A model generated the notes under the pieces. The model saw nothing but the letters and a program-made list of their open reading frames with translations. It searched no databases and was not told the origin of the DNA. Positions 1 through 7,983 of a DNA stretch of 64,000 nucleotides are shown in pieces. The stretch lies in NCBI GenBank assembly GCA_025499625.1, contig JAFMVD010000004.1, positions 83,421-147,420 on the forward strand. Reading direction: 5' to 3'. How positions within the stretch are numbered: position 1 is the stretch's first letter; each line of letters starts with the position of its first letter. Source of the stretch: Carboxylicivirga fragile (lineage in GTDB: Bacteria; Bacteroidota; Bacteroidia; Bacteroidales; Marinilabiliaceae). The translations under genes were made by a program, and so were the position numbers.

Positions 1-1213
1 AACCGGATAATATATGAACTCGTTCTCCATCGTTTTGCCCAAGTGTGACTTCTTGCTTTTTAAAGATTTCTTCTTCGACTTGTATATATGCAAAGTAAAG
101 ACCTTGTTCTTCAGTAAGTGAAGACACAGGAGCAGTAATCACATTGTTTTGAGGATTTGCTATTAAATAAATTTCGGTGAATGAGCCTGGAATCAAGTCG
201 CCTATATTGTCAAATTCAAATGTAATTGGAACATAAAATGATTGTTGTCCTGATGTACGTCCATAAGAAAGTAATCGACCATTTAAATCAGACAGCTTAT
301 ATAGTGTATTATCATAAGCTGTTTTGAAATTAGCATTGCTAATGTTTTTAAGCGACTTGTAGTTTTTCTCCGAAACTTCGGCTTTTAATTGCAGTTTTTG
401 GTTTTGAGAAATAGTGGCTATAGACTGACCAACCGAAACATACTCACCCTGTGCAACAAGCCTGTTTTTTATATAACCTGAAATTGGAGATGCTATTTTA
501 ACTCCATTTACAGATGAGTTGGTTGATTGCGCTTGATATGTGGTTTTTGCTGTTTTGTACCGCATTTTTATCTGCTCATACTCCTTAACCGAAATTATCT
601 GGTCGCCAATAAGTTCATCAGCACGTTTCATCTCTTTTTCTGCTGTTTCGAATGCAATTTTAGCCTTTTCAACAGGGTCTCCATTTAAAATCTGTTTTGC
701 AGAAACTGTAATGATAACCTCACCGGATTTTACATAGTCGCCTTCTGCAATAGATGGATTAACAAATGAAACGATACCATTTGAAGTAGCTACAAGCGTA
801 GCTTCATCACCTTGCGAAGCTTGTATTTTTCCGCTTGTTTTAATAACCTGATGAAAAGTTCCTAATGCGATAGATTCAGTAGCTAGTCCAGCCATTTGAG
901 CCTGTTCTTTTGTGAATGAAATTTCATCCGTATGACTACTTTCTTCATCACTATGGTCATTCCCTTCAAGACTTTCATCACCATGGTCGTGGTCATCGTG
1001 GTCATGGTCATCATTGTCATGGTCGTGACCTTCATGGTCTCCATGGTCATGTCCTTCATGACTTTCTTCATCATGATTGTGACCTTCATGGTCATCATGG
1101 TTATGACCTTCATGGCTCTCTACGTCATGATTATGACCTTCGTGACTATTGCTTTGGTTGCATGCTACATAAACTAAACTTAGCAATGCGATAACTAATA
1201 TATTAATTTTCAT
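1..1213 (-). CDS. RND efflux periplasmic adaptor (CusB/CzcB-like), His-rich N-terminus, C-terminus cut by window edge
   Basis: Membrane-fusion (adaptor) subunit of a tripartite RND heavy-metal exporter; it bridges the inner-membrane pump and the outer-membrane channel. The frame is open from the ATG at 1213 to the window edge, so only the C-terminus is missing. The first about 20 residues are a lipoprotein signal ending VYVAC. Residues about 22-95 are a run of HEGHNHD / HDHD repeats, a likely metal-binding extension. After that come the usual features: a lipoyl/barrel half (KSGEVIITVSAKQ), a helical hairpin (EKAKIAFETAEKEMKRAD), the second barrel half (KIASPISGYIKNRLVAQG) and a beta-barrel (PGSFTEIYLIANPQNNV). 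The pump and channel genes are expected to the left. It lies in the integrated element, so it reads as cargo. Family is clear; metal specificity (Cu/Ag versus Co/Zn/Cd) cannot be told. Confidence 0.88.
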   Translation of the reverse strand, partial: MKINILVIALLSLVYVACNQSNSHEGHNHDVESHEGHNHDDHEGHNHDEESHEGHDHGDHEGHDHDNDDHDHDDHDHGDESLEGNDHSDEESSHTDEISFTKEQAQMAGLATESIALGTFHQVIKTSGKIQASQGDEATLVATSNGIVSFVNPSIAEGDYVKSGEVIITVSAKQILNGDPVEKAKIAFETAEKEMKRADELIGDQIISVKEYEQIKMRYKTAKTTYQAQSTNSSVNGVKIASPISGYIKNRLVAQGEYVSVGQSIATISQNQKLQLKAEVSEKNYKSLKNISNANFKTAYDNTLYKLSDLNGRLLSYGRTSGQQSFYVPITFEFDNIGDLIPGSFTEIYLIANPQNNVITAPVSSLTEEQGLYFAYIQVEEEIFKKQEVTLGQNDGERVHILSG

Positions 1214-1280
1214 TATTTCTTGTTTTAAAATTTAAAATTGTAGAATTACCCTCTTTTCAGCGAGCATAATCTGCAATAAT

Positions 1281-1568
1281 CTAATGATTGTGTCCCTCAT
1301 GATTATCATCATCATGGTCGTGTCCCTCATGGTTCCCGTGGTCATGACCTTCATGACTAACTTCATCGTGATTGTGTTCTTGATGGTCACTATGGTCATT
1401 CACATTGAGGCTATCTACATCGTGATTGTGTCCATTATGGTCATGGTCATCATGGTTGTGACCTTCGTGGCTTTCAACTTCAGTTTTTTGACCTTTTTGA
1501 TTATTTCCTTGGTTGCATGATACATAAGCTAGACTTAGTAATGCGATAACTAATATTTTCATTTTCAT
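1281..1568 (-). CDS. Stand-alone His-rich lipoprotein, duplicate of the adaptor N-terminus
   Basis: A 95-residue protein consisting only of a lipoprotein signal (ILVIALLSLAYVSC) and a His/Asp/Glu/Gly repeat region (HEGHNHD, HEGHDHG, ending HEGHNH). It is closely related to the first part of the adaptor gene 67 bases downstream: the signal peptide and repeat units match nearly residue for residue, and then the protein stops. It is probably a periplasmic metal-binding or metal-buffering lipoprotein made by duplication of the adaptor's leader. No enzyme domain is present. It could also be a decayed first copy of the adaptor, but the frame is clean and begins and ends properly. Confidence 0.7.
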   Translation of the reverse strand: MKMKILVIALLSLAYVSCNQGNNQKGQKTEVESHEGHNHDDHDHNGHNHDVDSLNVNDHSDHQEHNHDEVSHEGHDHGNHEGHDHDDDNHEGHNH

Positions 1569-1716
1569 TTTTTCTGTTTGTTAAAATTTGTAATTGGATA
1601 TTTATCTGCTGTTTAGCAAATATGTTATGGCAATATCTGCCAGATTACAGAACATACTTCTTCAAGCCTATTAATAAAAAAAGCTCAAAAAAATTCTGTA
1701 AATACAAAATTGATTT

Positions 1717-2136
1717 TTAACAAACAGGAGGTGCTCGAAGACCTTGGGAAGAAATTAAAAACCGAGTGGGTATTGGGATATTTTCCTCGGTAATGTAGGA
1801 ATCATCAGCAAAGTTATTCTGCGATGAAAAATTATAAACGAAAAGTGCTATAAAAAGAATATCTGCCGATTCTAATTCAGCAGTATTATCACTAACTCTA
1901 AATTGATTATTTGGTAATAGCAATGTCTGAGCAATACTACATGATTCAGTTTCATGTTCTTCATGTTCTTCATGACATATTAGAAAGCTTTCATCGTGAT
2001 TATGCTCATCTTCCTGACTACACTCAAGAGAAAAAACAATTTCACTTTTGGTGTGATAATGGTGAGGTATAACAGCATGAGCCAACAACACTAAGTTGGC
2101 TAACAATACAAATATGAATGCTGTTTTATTTCTCAT
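1717..2136 (-). CDS. Small exported protein of the metal-efflux region (DUF6769-like)
   Basis: A 139-residue protein with an N-terminal hydrophobic segment (residues about 5-22) followed by HAVIPHHYH and a middle part rich in His, Glu and Cys (CSQEDEHNHDE, CHEEHEEHETESC). The layout of a short signal or anchor, a VxPHHHH-type motif and metal-ligand-rich loops resembles the small DUF6769-type proteins that accompany Cus-type efflux genes in Bacteroidota. The link to that family is from memory of its pattern. It is the first gene of the three-gene metal group read on the minus strand. A role in metal handling is inferred from composition and position. Confidence 0.55.
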   Translation of the reverse strand: MRNKTAFIFVLLANLVLLAHAVIPHHYHTKSEIVFSLECSQEDEHNHDESFLICHEEHEEHETESCSIAQTLLLPNNQFRVSDNTAELESADILFIALFVYNFSSQNNFADDSYITEENIPIPTRFLISSQGLRAPPVC

Positions 2137-2207
2137 TATATATTCCTCGTCTCTATTTAAACGTCAAATTTACAAAAAAGTTTGTGCAATAGTGTTGCAA
2201 AGTTATT

Positions 2208-2552
2208 TTATAATTCATCAAGAATCTTAACAATACCATTTAGCAACCCTTTATTTAAATGAGATTCAGTACGTTGAATCTTCTGCTTTAAATAGTTTTG
2301 AGGTACTTGCTTTTTTATTAGGACTTTCGCTAATTTACCCAACTCTCCAAACAATTCGCTTTCATCAGATTGATTCCTTGCCTTAACTGCATTGCGGTCT
2401 TGTTGTAAGTATAATACCCGTTCCTTATATTCTTGTTGCATTCTTTGAAACTCAATAGCGTTTCCCCCCTTGTCGGGATGTAGTTGTTTCGCTAATTTCC
2501 GGTAATGTAGTTTGGCTTGCTGTAAGTCAGTGATGCCATTGAAATACTTCAT
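2208..2552 (-). CDS. J-domain (DnaJ-like) protein
   Basis: A 114-residue protein starting with a compact J domain: helix II (KLHYRKLAKQL), the diagnostic HPD tripeptide at residues 25-27, then KGGNAIEFQRMQQEYKE as helix III. There is no G/F region, zinc-finger or client-binding domain of a full DnaJ; the C-terminus is about 60 residues of charged helix. J domains stimulate Hsp70 (DnaK), so this is probably a dedicated co-chaperone of the mobile element, for example for remodelling replication complexes. Its start overlaps the stop of the upstream DUF4248 gene by 4 bases (ATGA), which indicates translational coupling. Confidence 0.75.
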   Translation of the reverse strand: MKYFNGITDLQQAKLHYRKLAKQLHPDKGGNAIEFQRMQQEYKERVLYLQQDRNAVKARNQSDESELFGELGKLAKVLIKKQVPQNYLKQKIQRTESHLNKGLLNGIVKILDEL

Positions 2553-2782
2553 AGTTGTTCAAATTCTTCGATTGTTATACAAAAATGTTCCAGGATTAAA
2601 AGGAGTTGTTGTTTATTGTAATAATGACGTTTGGTATGTCCTAAATTTGCAATTTGTTCCTTTAGTTGTGGACTTAGCTTTATATCTCGTCTGAGTTGCT
2701 GCATTGCTGCATCTGCTGAAATACTGTTGGGATATAGTTTCTTCACCAAATCCTGTTTTAATATGGTTCGTTGAACTATCAT
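2549..2782 (-). CDS. DUF4248-like small protein
   Basis: A 77-residue protein that matches the DUF4248 pattern common in Bacteroidota mobile elements: a short helix (VKKLYPNSISADAAMQQL), RRDIKLSPQLKEQIANLG, and a C-terminal NKQQLLLILEHF. A longer frame starts at 2812, but the ATG at 2782 overlaps the previous stop as ATGA, so I prefer it. Probably a small DNA-binding or adaptor protein of the element; function is not established. It sits between a hypothetical gene and the J-domain gene in a tightly packed minus-strand operon. Confidence 0.6.
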   Translation of the reverse strand: MIVQRTILKQDLVKKLYPNSISADAAMQQLRRDIKLSPQLKEQIANLGHTKRHYYNKQQLLLILEHFCITIEEFEQL

Positions 2783-3063
2783 AACGCAGGATTTAGGTTT
2801 AAAAATGTGCAATAACGTACCTGAAACATTAGAAAAAGTGGTCTTGTAGAGTATATTTTAAATGCTTGAGACTGCTTTTGAAAGCTTTTTTGAATATTGA
2901 GATATTCTGAGCGAACTTTCAGACATTGTTCAGACTGCTTTACTGAATATTCTAATTTTTGAAGGGTACTTTGAATGAATAATTGCCAGTATTGTAGTTG
3001 TAGAACCACAAAAAGCCCCGGAAAGAGGCTTGCTTCTTGAATGTATGAAAGTATTTTGGGCAT
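2779..3063 (-). CDS. Hypothetical protein of the mobile element
   Basis: A 94-residue protein that I do not recognise. It has a hydrophobic N-terminal part (residues about 12-30) and then a Gln/Lys/Ser-rich probably helical stretch (residues 35-70). It is supported mainly by context: it is the first gene of a small operon whose next gene starts exactly at its stop codon (ATGA overlap at 2779-2782). Upstream is the iteron-like region 3160-3385, so any promoter would lie there. Real coding status is moderately likely. Confidence 0.4.
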   Translation of the reverse strand: MPKILSYIQEASLFPGLFVVLQLQYWQLFIQSTLQKLEYSVKQSEQCLKVRSEYLNIQKSFQKQSQAFKIYSTRPLFLMFQVRYCTFLNLNPAL

Positions 3064-3159
3064 AATCTAAACAATTATACCCTTGACGGCTTATGATGTA
3101 AATATAGCTTTTTTAGTATTAAGTTCTTTTCAGACCCTATGGTATTTTTCAAAAACTGT

Positions 3160-3385
3160 CCTCATTCCTCATATTTACATTAAGTACCACATAATCAACA
3201 ATATAAAATGAGGACATTGAGGACGCATGAGGGACGAGGTTTGTTTTTCCCTCACACGTCCCTCACTTATCCCTCATATTTCCCTCAGCCGTCCTCACTT
3301 ATTTTTATAGGTATATATAGTAATAGATTATATATCAATGTATTATTACTATATCTATCTATTAAGTGAGGAAATGAGGACGGTT
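3160..3385. other. Iteron-like repeat region, candidate replication origin of the element
   Basis: The only long gap in the element (3064-3430). It is dense in short repeats of the type CCTCA / TGAGG, many extended to GAGGAC or CCCTCA. About four lie in one orientation around 3208-3236 and six in the other around 3250-3298. A larger inverted repeat pairs CCGTCCTCACTTA (3289-3301) with TAAGTGAGGA and TGAGGACGG (3363-3383). Between those arms lies about 60 bases of almost pure A/T, suitable for DNA unwinding. It directly follows the primase-helicase gene. Clustered repeats, an AT-rich stretch and a nearby replication gene are the usual layout of an iteron origin; the function is inferred. Confidence 0.45.
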
Positions 3386-3430
3386 TTTGCATTAGTACCA
3401 TTATTAAGCTTTAAAAATGGGTTGTGTAGT

Positions 3431-6400
3431 TTAAATAAAGCGTTCAAGCTCTATGCCTTGTTCCTTTAGTGTATCGTAGTTCATTATGTAAGCACTTGTT
3501 CTATTATTCCCGAACTTTACATTTTTTCTGCGGTAATCAATAAATGAGCGGTGCTTCTTCAGGTATTCACCAATCACGGCTTGGTCTAACACCGTTATTC
3601 CTTCCTTTCGTGCTTGCTCCCGGTATAAACCATGAATTGAACCAACCCTTAAATAAAGATGCTTTACGCTGTTTTCAGCAACTACAATTTTATAATGTGT
3701 ATTCTCGCTAAGTTTGTAAAGGTTAAGCAGCGATTGCAATACATGAAAATACTGTTCCACTTCATCGCTTTGATTTTGTACTGATATAGTAAGTTTTGCA
3801 GAGCGGGTTAAGGCATTCTTTGCTGATAGAAAATCAAATGGAAAACTTAATTCGGATTGCTCCATTAGTATTTTCATTGGTGTAAGTACTGATGAAATAT
3901 TAAGAACAGTTCTTCGGTCAACATTGCCGTACTCTCGTACTAATTCATCCATGACCTCAGAGCTAATCTCTGGTTCAATTTTTGAATAATGTTCTTCAAT
4001 TAATTGTCGGTAATCGAAAACTGAGCATGTAATATTTGTAAACTGTAGGCTTTCTTCGGCTGCTTTAAATAATTTCAGTTCAGAATAGTTGCCACGATTG
4101 CTATCATCAAACTCTCCCAATAAACTACGGCTACTCAAAGCAGGGTCTTGTGTGGGTAAGTCCTGACCGCTGATAATTCCAGACCCCCTGGGCTTTGCTA
4201 TTCGAGTTTCATTACCTCCCGACTTTACACCAGTAAGTTTTCCATTTCTATCAGCAATACCTTTTAATGCTTCGATGGTATTTTTATGAATACTGTTCTT
4301 ATACTCATTGCCCCAAAACGGATGGTTGGTTGTAGAATCCATACTACGCTGCATACCTGTACTTGTACTACCTGATGCGAGGTTGATACCATCTTCCATT
4401 GGTGGTTTGCCAAACATATACATGATGCTACGTGCTGCGGTACTTTTACCTGACTGTCGTTTCCCGAAAAGGAATAATAAAGGGAAGTACCCAAAATTGG
4501 CTTTGTAGATTAAGTCGCTGAATATAGTGGAGATGTAATAAGCTATCAGCAATTCAGCATTGCCAGGATAGACCTTTGTCATGGATGCAGCCCACTTAGC
4601 AAAGTTCCAGTTGCTACCTTTCTTTGGTTTTACATACTTTGAGTTTTCTTTAAATGGATTACCGCCATCGGAACTACCAATTTTTAAAGCTTTGCCATAG
4701 GGTAGATAGAAGAAATGAAGCAAATGTACCTGGCTCTGTTTTATACTTTCTTCCAATTTCTCCTTGCCATATCTACCAATAAACTCAGCGGTGGTATTCA
4801 GTACATGAAAAGTATCGTTTATTCGTATCTGACTTTCAGGAGGTATATTGTCAAACTCATCCATATTATTTATAAGCGTGGCATGAGTGGTAATGCCGTA
4901 CTCATCAATGGGATGAAAAGTCTTTTCGTAATACAATCCATTAGCAAATACCCAAAAATTGTTTTTCCCATTAAAGCCAACACGTTCAAGCTCTCTGGCT
5001 TCGGGTATGCCTAATAGTTTCACATTCTTAATATTATCCAGTTGACTATCGTTCCCATACCAAAAGAAACCATGCCTACGGTGTACTTGCTTTTTAAATG
5101 ATGCTGGAGTACAAAAGTCATCCGATGAAATAATAGCCAGGCGTTTTCTACCGTATTGGCTCACCAAGCGTAGCACATATTTTAGGTCAATTCTGCCTTG
5201 TGGGTCTTTGTGGAACACACAAAACAGGGCTTCAAAAGTGAAATTGGAGATTTGCTTTGGGTTCTTTCCTTCCATTGTATAATAAGCCCCATTCTCTTCA
5301 TAAAACTGATTCTCGAGTAAGTTCTCCTGTTGTTCCTTTTTTAGCTTAATAATTTCGCTGATATTCTCCTTTTTCTTTGGCTTTTTCTCAATTGGTTGAG
5401 CGTATTCCTTTAGCGCATCTTGCCAAGCTTTCTTAGGCTTTATCAGTTCAGAAACAAAGTCGAGGTACACTTCCTGGTTAGTTCTATCATAACACGAAAT
5501 AAGCGAAGCCATACGTTTAATGGCTTCGGATTTCTTTACTGGGTCATTGGCAAATTTTTCGCTATACGTTTCGGTTTTAAATACCACATAATCCGATTGG
5601 TTTTCATCATACTGAAGAAATGCTTCTTGGTTTACAAAAGTGGAATCTGGGTCTTGTTTTTCAGGGAGCAACACAACAGAAACATGAAACTCATTTTTGA
5701 TTAGTATTTCAGCATTCCTATCGGTGGCACGTAACCCTGCTGCATCTCCATCAAAGATTAAAGTTGCCTTATTGGTGTAGCGTTTCAAGAGCTTTGCCTG
5801 TGCCTGTGTTAGTGCTGTTCCACAAGTAGCAACCGTATTTTCAATACCTATATCGTGCATACGCAGCACATCAGAATAACCCTCGACTATATATGCTCTG
5901 TCTTCTTTCTGAATAGCAAACCGTGCCACGTTCAAAGCATACAGTTCATCTCCTTTAGTGTAGATACAACTCTCAGGAGTGTTCATGTATTTAACCTTTG
6001 GATTTTCGTTCAGGTCACGCCCGGCAAAAGCGATGGTCTGACCTTTTGAGTTGGAAACAGGAAATATCAGTCGGTTACGGAAGAAGTCATATAAACCATT
6101 GTCAGCACTTTTCAAAACGCCAATTTCTTCCAATATCTCCGTTTTTAACCCACTATTGCGAGCATGGACCAGGAGAGCATTTCCACTTGGAGCATAACCG
6201 ATATTAAAACTACCATTTTCAGGTATGGCTAGTTTACGCCCTTGGATATACGCTTGGGCTTCCTTGTGAGTAACTTGCTCCAAGTAGAATTTCTCAATGA
6301 TGCTACAGGCTATTCTCAGGCTTTCATCGTGTTTGAACTTGGCTTCATCAAAGTTGGTACTCTTCTTCCATTCAAAACTGATATTAAGAATCTTTGCACC

Positions 6401-6661
6401 AATCTCAACAGCATCTTTAAATTCAACACCTTCATGTTCCTTTATGAACTCGATGGCATTGCCACCTTTATCGCAACCAAAGCATTTGAAAATACCCTTT
6501 GCCGGATTCACACTAAACGATGCTGTTTTTTCATTGTGAAACGGACAGCATGCTTTGTAATTACTTCCTGCTTTTTTTAGTTTGATGAAGTTTTCGACAA
6601 CACTTAACGTATGCTCGTTAATTTGTTCTATAACCCTGTTTGCATCCATATGTGCTACCAA
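3431..6661 (-). CDS. Primase-helicase of an integrated element (CHC2 zinc finger, Toprim, P-loop ATPase)
   Basis: A 1076-residue DNA replication protein. The N-terminus is a DnaG-type CHC2 zinc finger (C39-P-F-H42, then C60-x2-C63). A DnaG core follows, with a Toprim domain (IVEGYSDVL near residue 258 and FDGDAAG near 303). The C-terminal half carries a P-loop (GKRQSGKS near 733-740) and FWGNEYKNS, similar to the ATPase part of DUF927/phage-plasmid primase-helicases. It should synthesise primers and unwind DNA for element replication. The start at 6661 overlaps the upstream gene by 7 bases; an in-frame ATG at 6649 is an alternative. The length far exceeds the chromosomal DnaG, consistent with a mobile-element fusion. 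Confidence 0.85.
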   Translation of the reverse strand: MVAHMDANRVIEQINEHTLSVVENFIKLKKAGSNYKACCPFHNEKTASFSVNPAKGIFKCFGCDKGGNAIEFIKEHEGVEFKDAVEIGAKILNISFEWKKSTNFDEAKFKHDESLRIACSIIEKFYLEQVTHKEAQAYIQGRKLAIPENGSFNIGYAPSGNALLVHARNSGLKTEILEEIGVLKSADNGLYDFFRNRLIFPVSNSKGQTIAFAGRDLNENPKVKYMNTPESCIYTKGDELYALNVARFAIQKEDRAYIVEGYSDVLRMHDIGIENTVATCGTALTQAQAKLLKRYTNKATLIFDGDAAGLRATDRNAEILIKNEFHVSVVLLPEKQDPDSTFVNQEAFLQYDENQSDYVVFKTETYSEKFANDPVKKSEAIKRMASLISCYDRTNQEVYLDFVSELIKPKKAWQDALKEYAQPIEKKPKKKENISEIIKLKKEQQENLLENQFYEENGAYYTMEGKNPKQISNFTFEALFCVFHKDPQGRIDLKYVLRLVSQYGRKRLAIISSDDFCTPASFKKQVHRRHGFFWYGNDSQLDNIKNVKLLGIPEARELERVGFNGKNNFWVFANGLYYEKTFHPIDEYGITTHATLINNMDEFDNIPPESQIRINDTFHVLNTTAEFIGRYGKEKLEESIKQSQVHLLHFFYLPYGKALKIGSSDGGNPFKENSKYVKPKKGSNWNFAKWAASMTKVYPGNAELLIAYYISTIFSDLIYKANFGYFPLLFLFGKRQSGKSTAARSIMYMFGKPPMEDGINLASGSTSTGMQRSMDSTTNHPFWGNEYKNSIHKNTIEALKGIADRNGKLTGVKSGGNETRIAKPRGSGIISGQDLPTQDPALSSRSLLGEFDDSNRGNYSELKLFKAAEESLQFTNITCSVFDYRQLIEEHYSKIEPEISSEVMDELVREYGNVDRRTVLNISSVLTPMKILMEQSELSFPFDFLSAKNALTRSAKLTISVQNQSDEVEQYFHVLQSLLNLYKLSENTHYKIVVAENSVKHLYLRVGSIHGLYREQARKEGITVLDQAVIGEYLKKHRSFIDYRRKNVKFGNNRTSAYIMNYDTLKEQGIELERFI

Positions 6662-6951
6662 TTTATTGTTGTGAATCTTTCTTTATTTTGTGGGTCAAGA
6701 CTCATAAAGAATTCAAGTATATTTCCTCTGAAATCGTAAAACTTATCTAAGAGGTGGTAGCCCATTGTTGAACCCCAAATTTTATAAAAGAGTGCATTCA
6801 ATTCTAATTGAGAACTCTCAATCATTTTTTGTACTTCCTTGCCATCGAACGGCATGTTAGAGTAACCATTCTTTTCGTAGAAGCTTTTGATACGGTTATC
6901 GAAGTAATGCAGCTTAGAAACTGTATTGGGGGATAAAGTTGTCATATTCAT
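6655..6951 (-). CDS. Hypothetical protein of the mobile element
   Basis: About 99 residues from the ATG at 6951. The frame is open back to 7029, but that would overlap the preceding gene, and two ATGs (6951 and 6945) fit better. I do not recognise the family. The protein looks helical and soluble, with Phe/Tyr-rich segments (KFYDFRGNILEFF). It lies between the DUF4406 gene and the primase-helicase, overlapping the latter by a few bases, so it is probably co-translated with it. Confidence 0.5.
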   Translation of the reverse strand: MNMTTLSPNTVSKLHYFDNRIKSFYEKNGYSNMPFDGKEVQKMIESSQLELNALFYKIWGSTMGYHLLDKFYDFRGNILEFFMSLDPQNKERFTTINW

Positions 6952-7018
6952 TATTTTTGAAATATGTTGTAAGTTAAAATAGTAGGGCTGCCCTTGTTCA
7001 GCCCCACTTAAACCAATA

Positions 7019-7336
7019 TTAGCCGTCAAGGGTGGTTATTAAATCTTTAATATCATCAATTGTAAAGCATAGGTGTTTTTTCTCATTCATAGCAGCTGTA
7101 AGCTCAATTCTAGCAATAGTGCTTTCTCTCCATTTCGGTAACATAAACATGGTATCACTTGCGAGTATTGAGTTCATACGGATAGACATATCTTCAGTCC
7201 AACTCAACTTCTTTGTTGCATTTTCTTCAGGTGCAACGATGGTACATCCTAAAGCCACTATTTGCTCTTTTAATCCACGTAAGAAAGTTGAATCTGTTTC
7301 GTTGTGGATGCCTGAGAGGTAAATTGTCATAATCAA
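7019..7336 (-). CDS. DUF4406 protein (nucleoside deoxyribosyltransferase-like fold)
   Basis: A 105-residue protein with the DUF4406 signature: an N-terminal beta strand MTIYLSGI, the segment LSWTEDMSIRMNSILASDTMFML, then P-x-W-x-x-S-x-x-A-R-x-E (PKWRESTIARIE). Members resemble nucleoside 2-deoxyribosyltransferases and occur widely in phages and mobile elements; their biochemical role is unproven. Either the first or third residue (7336 or 7330) could be the start. It belongs to the minus-strand element operon. Confidence 0.7.
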   Translation of the reverse strand: MIMTIYLSGIHNETDSTFLRGLKEQIVALGCTIVAPEENATKKLSWTEDMSIRMNSILASDTMFMLPKWRESTIARIELTAAMNEKKHLCFTIDDIKDLITTLDG

Positions 7337-7349
7337 TTGCTTTAATAAT

Positions 7350-7532
7350 TTAAGGACGACCTAACAAATCATAGATGATTTGCACTTGTTTTGGAGTAAA
7401 TGTTTTACCTCGGTATTCCCCTAATTCTCCTTTAATTGGTTGAATCCAATGTTTGAAAGTTTTTAAGCTAACCTGGTACGCCTCTGCTAATTGGATTTTA
7501 CTTTGAGCAACTATTTTAGTATCGCTATCCAT
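7350..7532 (-). CDS. Small HTH / DUF4248-like protein
   Basis: A 60-residue protein with a helix-turn-helix-like N-terminus (KIQLAEAYQVSLKTFKHWI) and a C-terminal FTPKQVQIIYDLLG that recalls DUF4248. Its ATG overlaps the stop of the upstream gene (TAATG), so the two are translationally coupled. Probably a small DNA-binding regulator or replication accessory of the element. Confidence 0.6.
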   Translation of the reverse strand: MDSDTKIVAQSKIQLAEAYQVSLKTFKHWIQPIKGELGEYRGKTFTPKQVQIIYDLLGRP

Positions 7533-7822
7533 TATTTATATGAGAGATGATTCGTTGTTGCTTCTTCCTTGAGTCTATTCATTTCACTTGCATATATCTG
7601 CCATGAACCGCCTTTGAATTCTTGCCTTGCTTTAAGCATGTTTTTTTTACAATAATGAATGACTGTTGTGTAAGGCATACCAGTTAATTTGCTGAATTGA
7701 CTTGGGGTGTAAAATTCAGGTTTGTCTTTTTCAGATATGCGATGCATCTCGCTAATAATTTTTTCGGAGAAACTGTTTAAATCAGCTACTGTTACTAAAT
7801 TGTTTAAATCCTCTTTTTGCAT
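7532..7822 (-). CDS. Helix-turn-helix protein (excisionase/MerR-like)
   Basis: About 96 residues from ATG 7822; the frame extends to 7867, but MQKEDL is the better start because it follows the leader after the 7881-7917 terminator. The C-terminal half is a winged HTH of the excisionase type: YTPSQFSKLTGMPYTTVIHYC, then a wing with KGGSWQIYASEMNRL. Such proteins bind next to att sites to direct excision or regulate element genes. It is the first gene of the operon that runs down to the primase-helicase. Confidence 0.65.
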   Translation of the reverse strand: MQKEDLNNLVTVADLNSFSEKIISEMHRISEKDKPEFYTPSQFSKLTGMPYTTVIHYCKKNMLKARQEFKGGSWQIYASEMNRLKEEATTNHLSYK

Positions 7823-7880
7823 AATTGTATGTTTTAAATTCTCATCAATTTGTAGGCGAACATACATTTGCTTTAAACAC

Positions 7881-7917
7881 GAAAAAAGGGACAGGGGAGG
7901 ATATCCCCCTTTGTCCT
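7881..7917 (-). terminator. Rho-independent terminator after the 249-residue gene
   Basis: On the minus strand a hairpin forms from GGACA-aag-GGGG, a short loop, and CCCC-TGTCC, followed directly by CTTTTTT. It sits between the hypothetical gene ending at 7984 and the HTH gene starting at 7822, so it separates the recombinase-side genes from the replication operon. Confidence 0.6.
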
Positions 7918-7983
7918 CCTTGGGTAATGGGCAGGTATTCAGTTAATAATAAGATTGTTTTTTTTGAAAAATAATTACAAATA

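Noticed and set aside
916..1520. Plus-strand frames of 78-92 residues made of His/Met/Val repeats
   Set aside because: They are antisense to the HEGHNHD repeats of the adaptor and the free lipoprotein and share no start or domain of their own.
3160..3385. CRISPR array
   Set aside because: Repeats are only 5-8 bases, in both orientations and with irregular spacing; no cas genes are nearby.
4264..6580. Several open frames of 60-112 residues on both strands inside the primase-helicase
   Set aside because: They overlap a long gene with clear domains and show no recognisable protein sequence.
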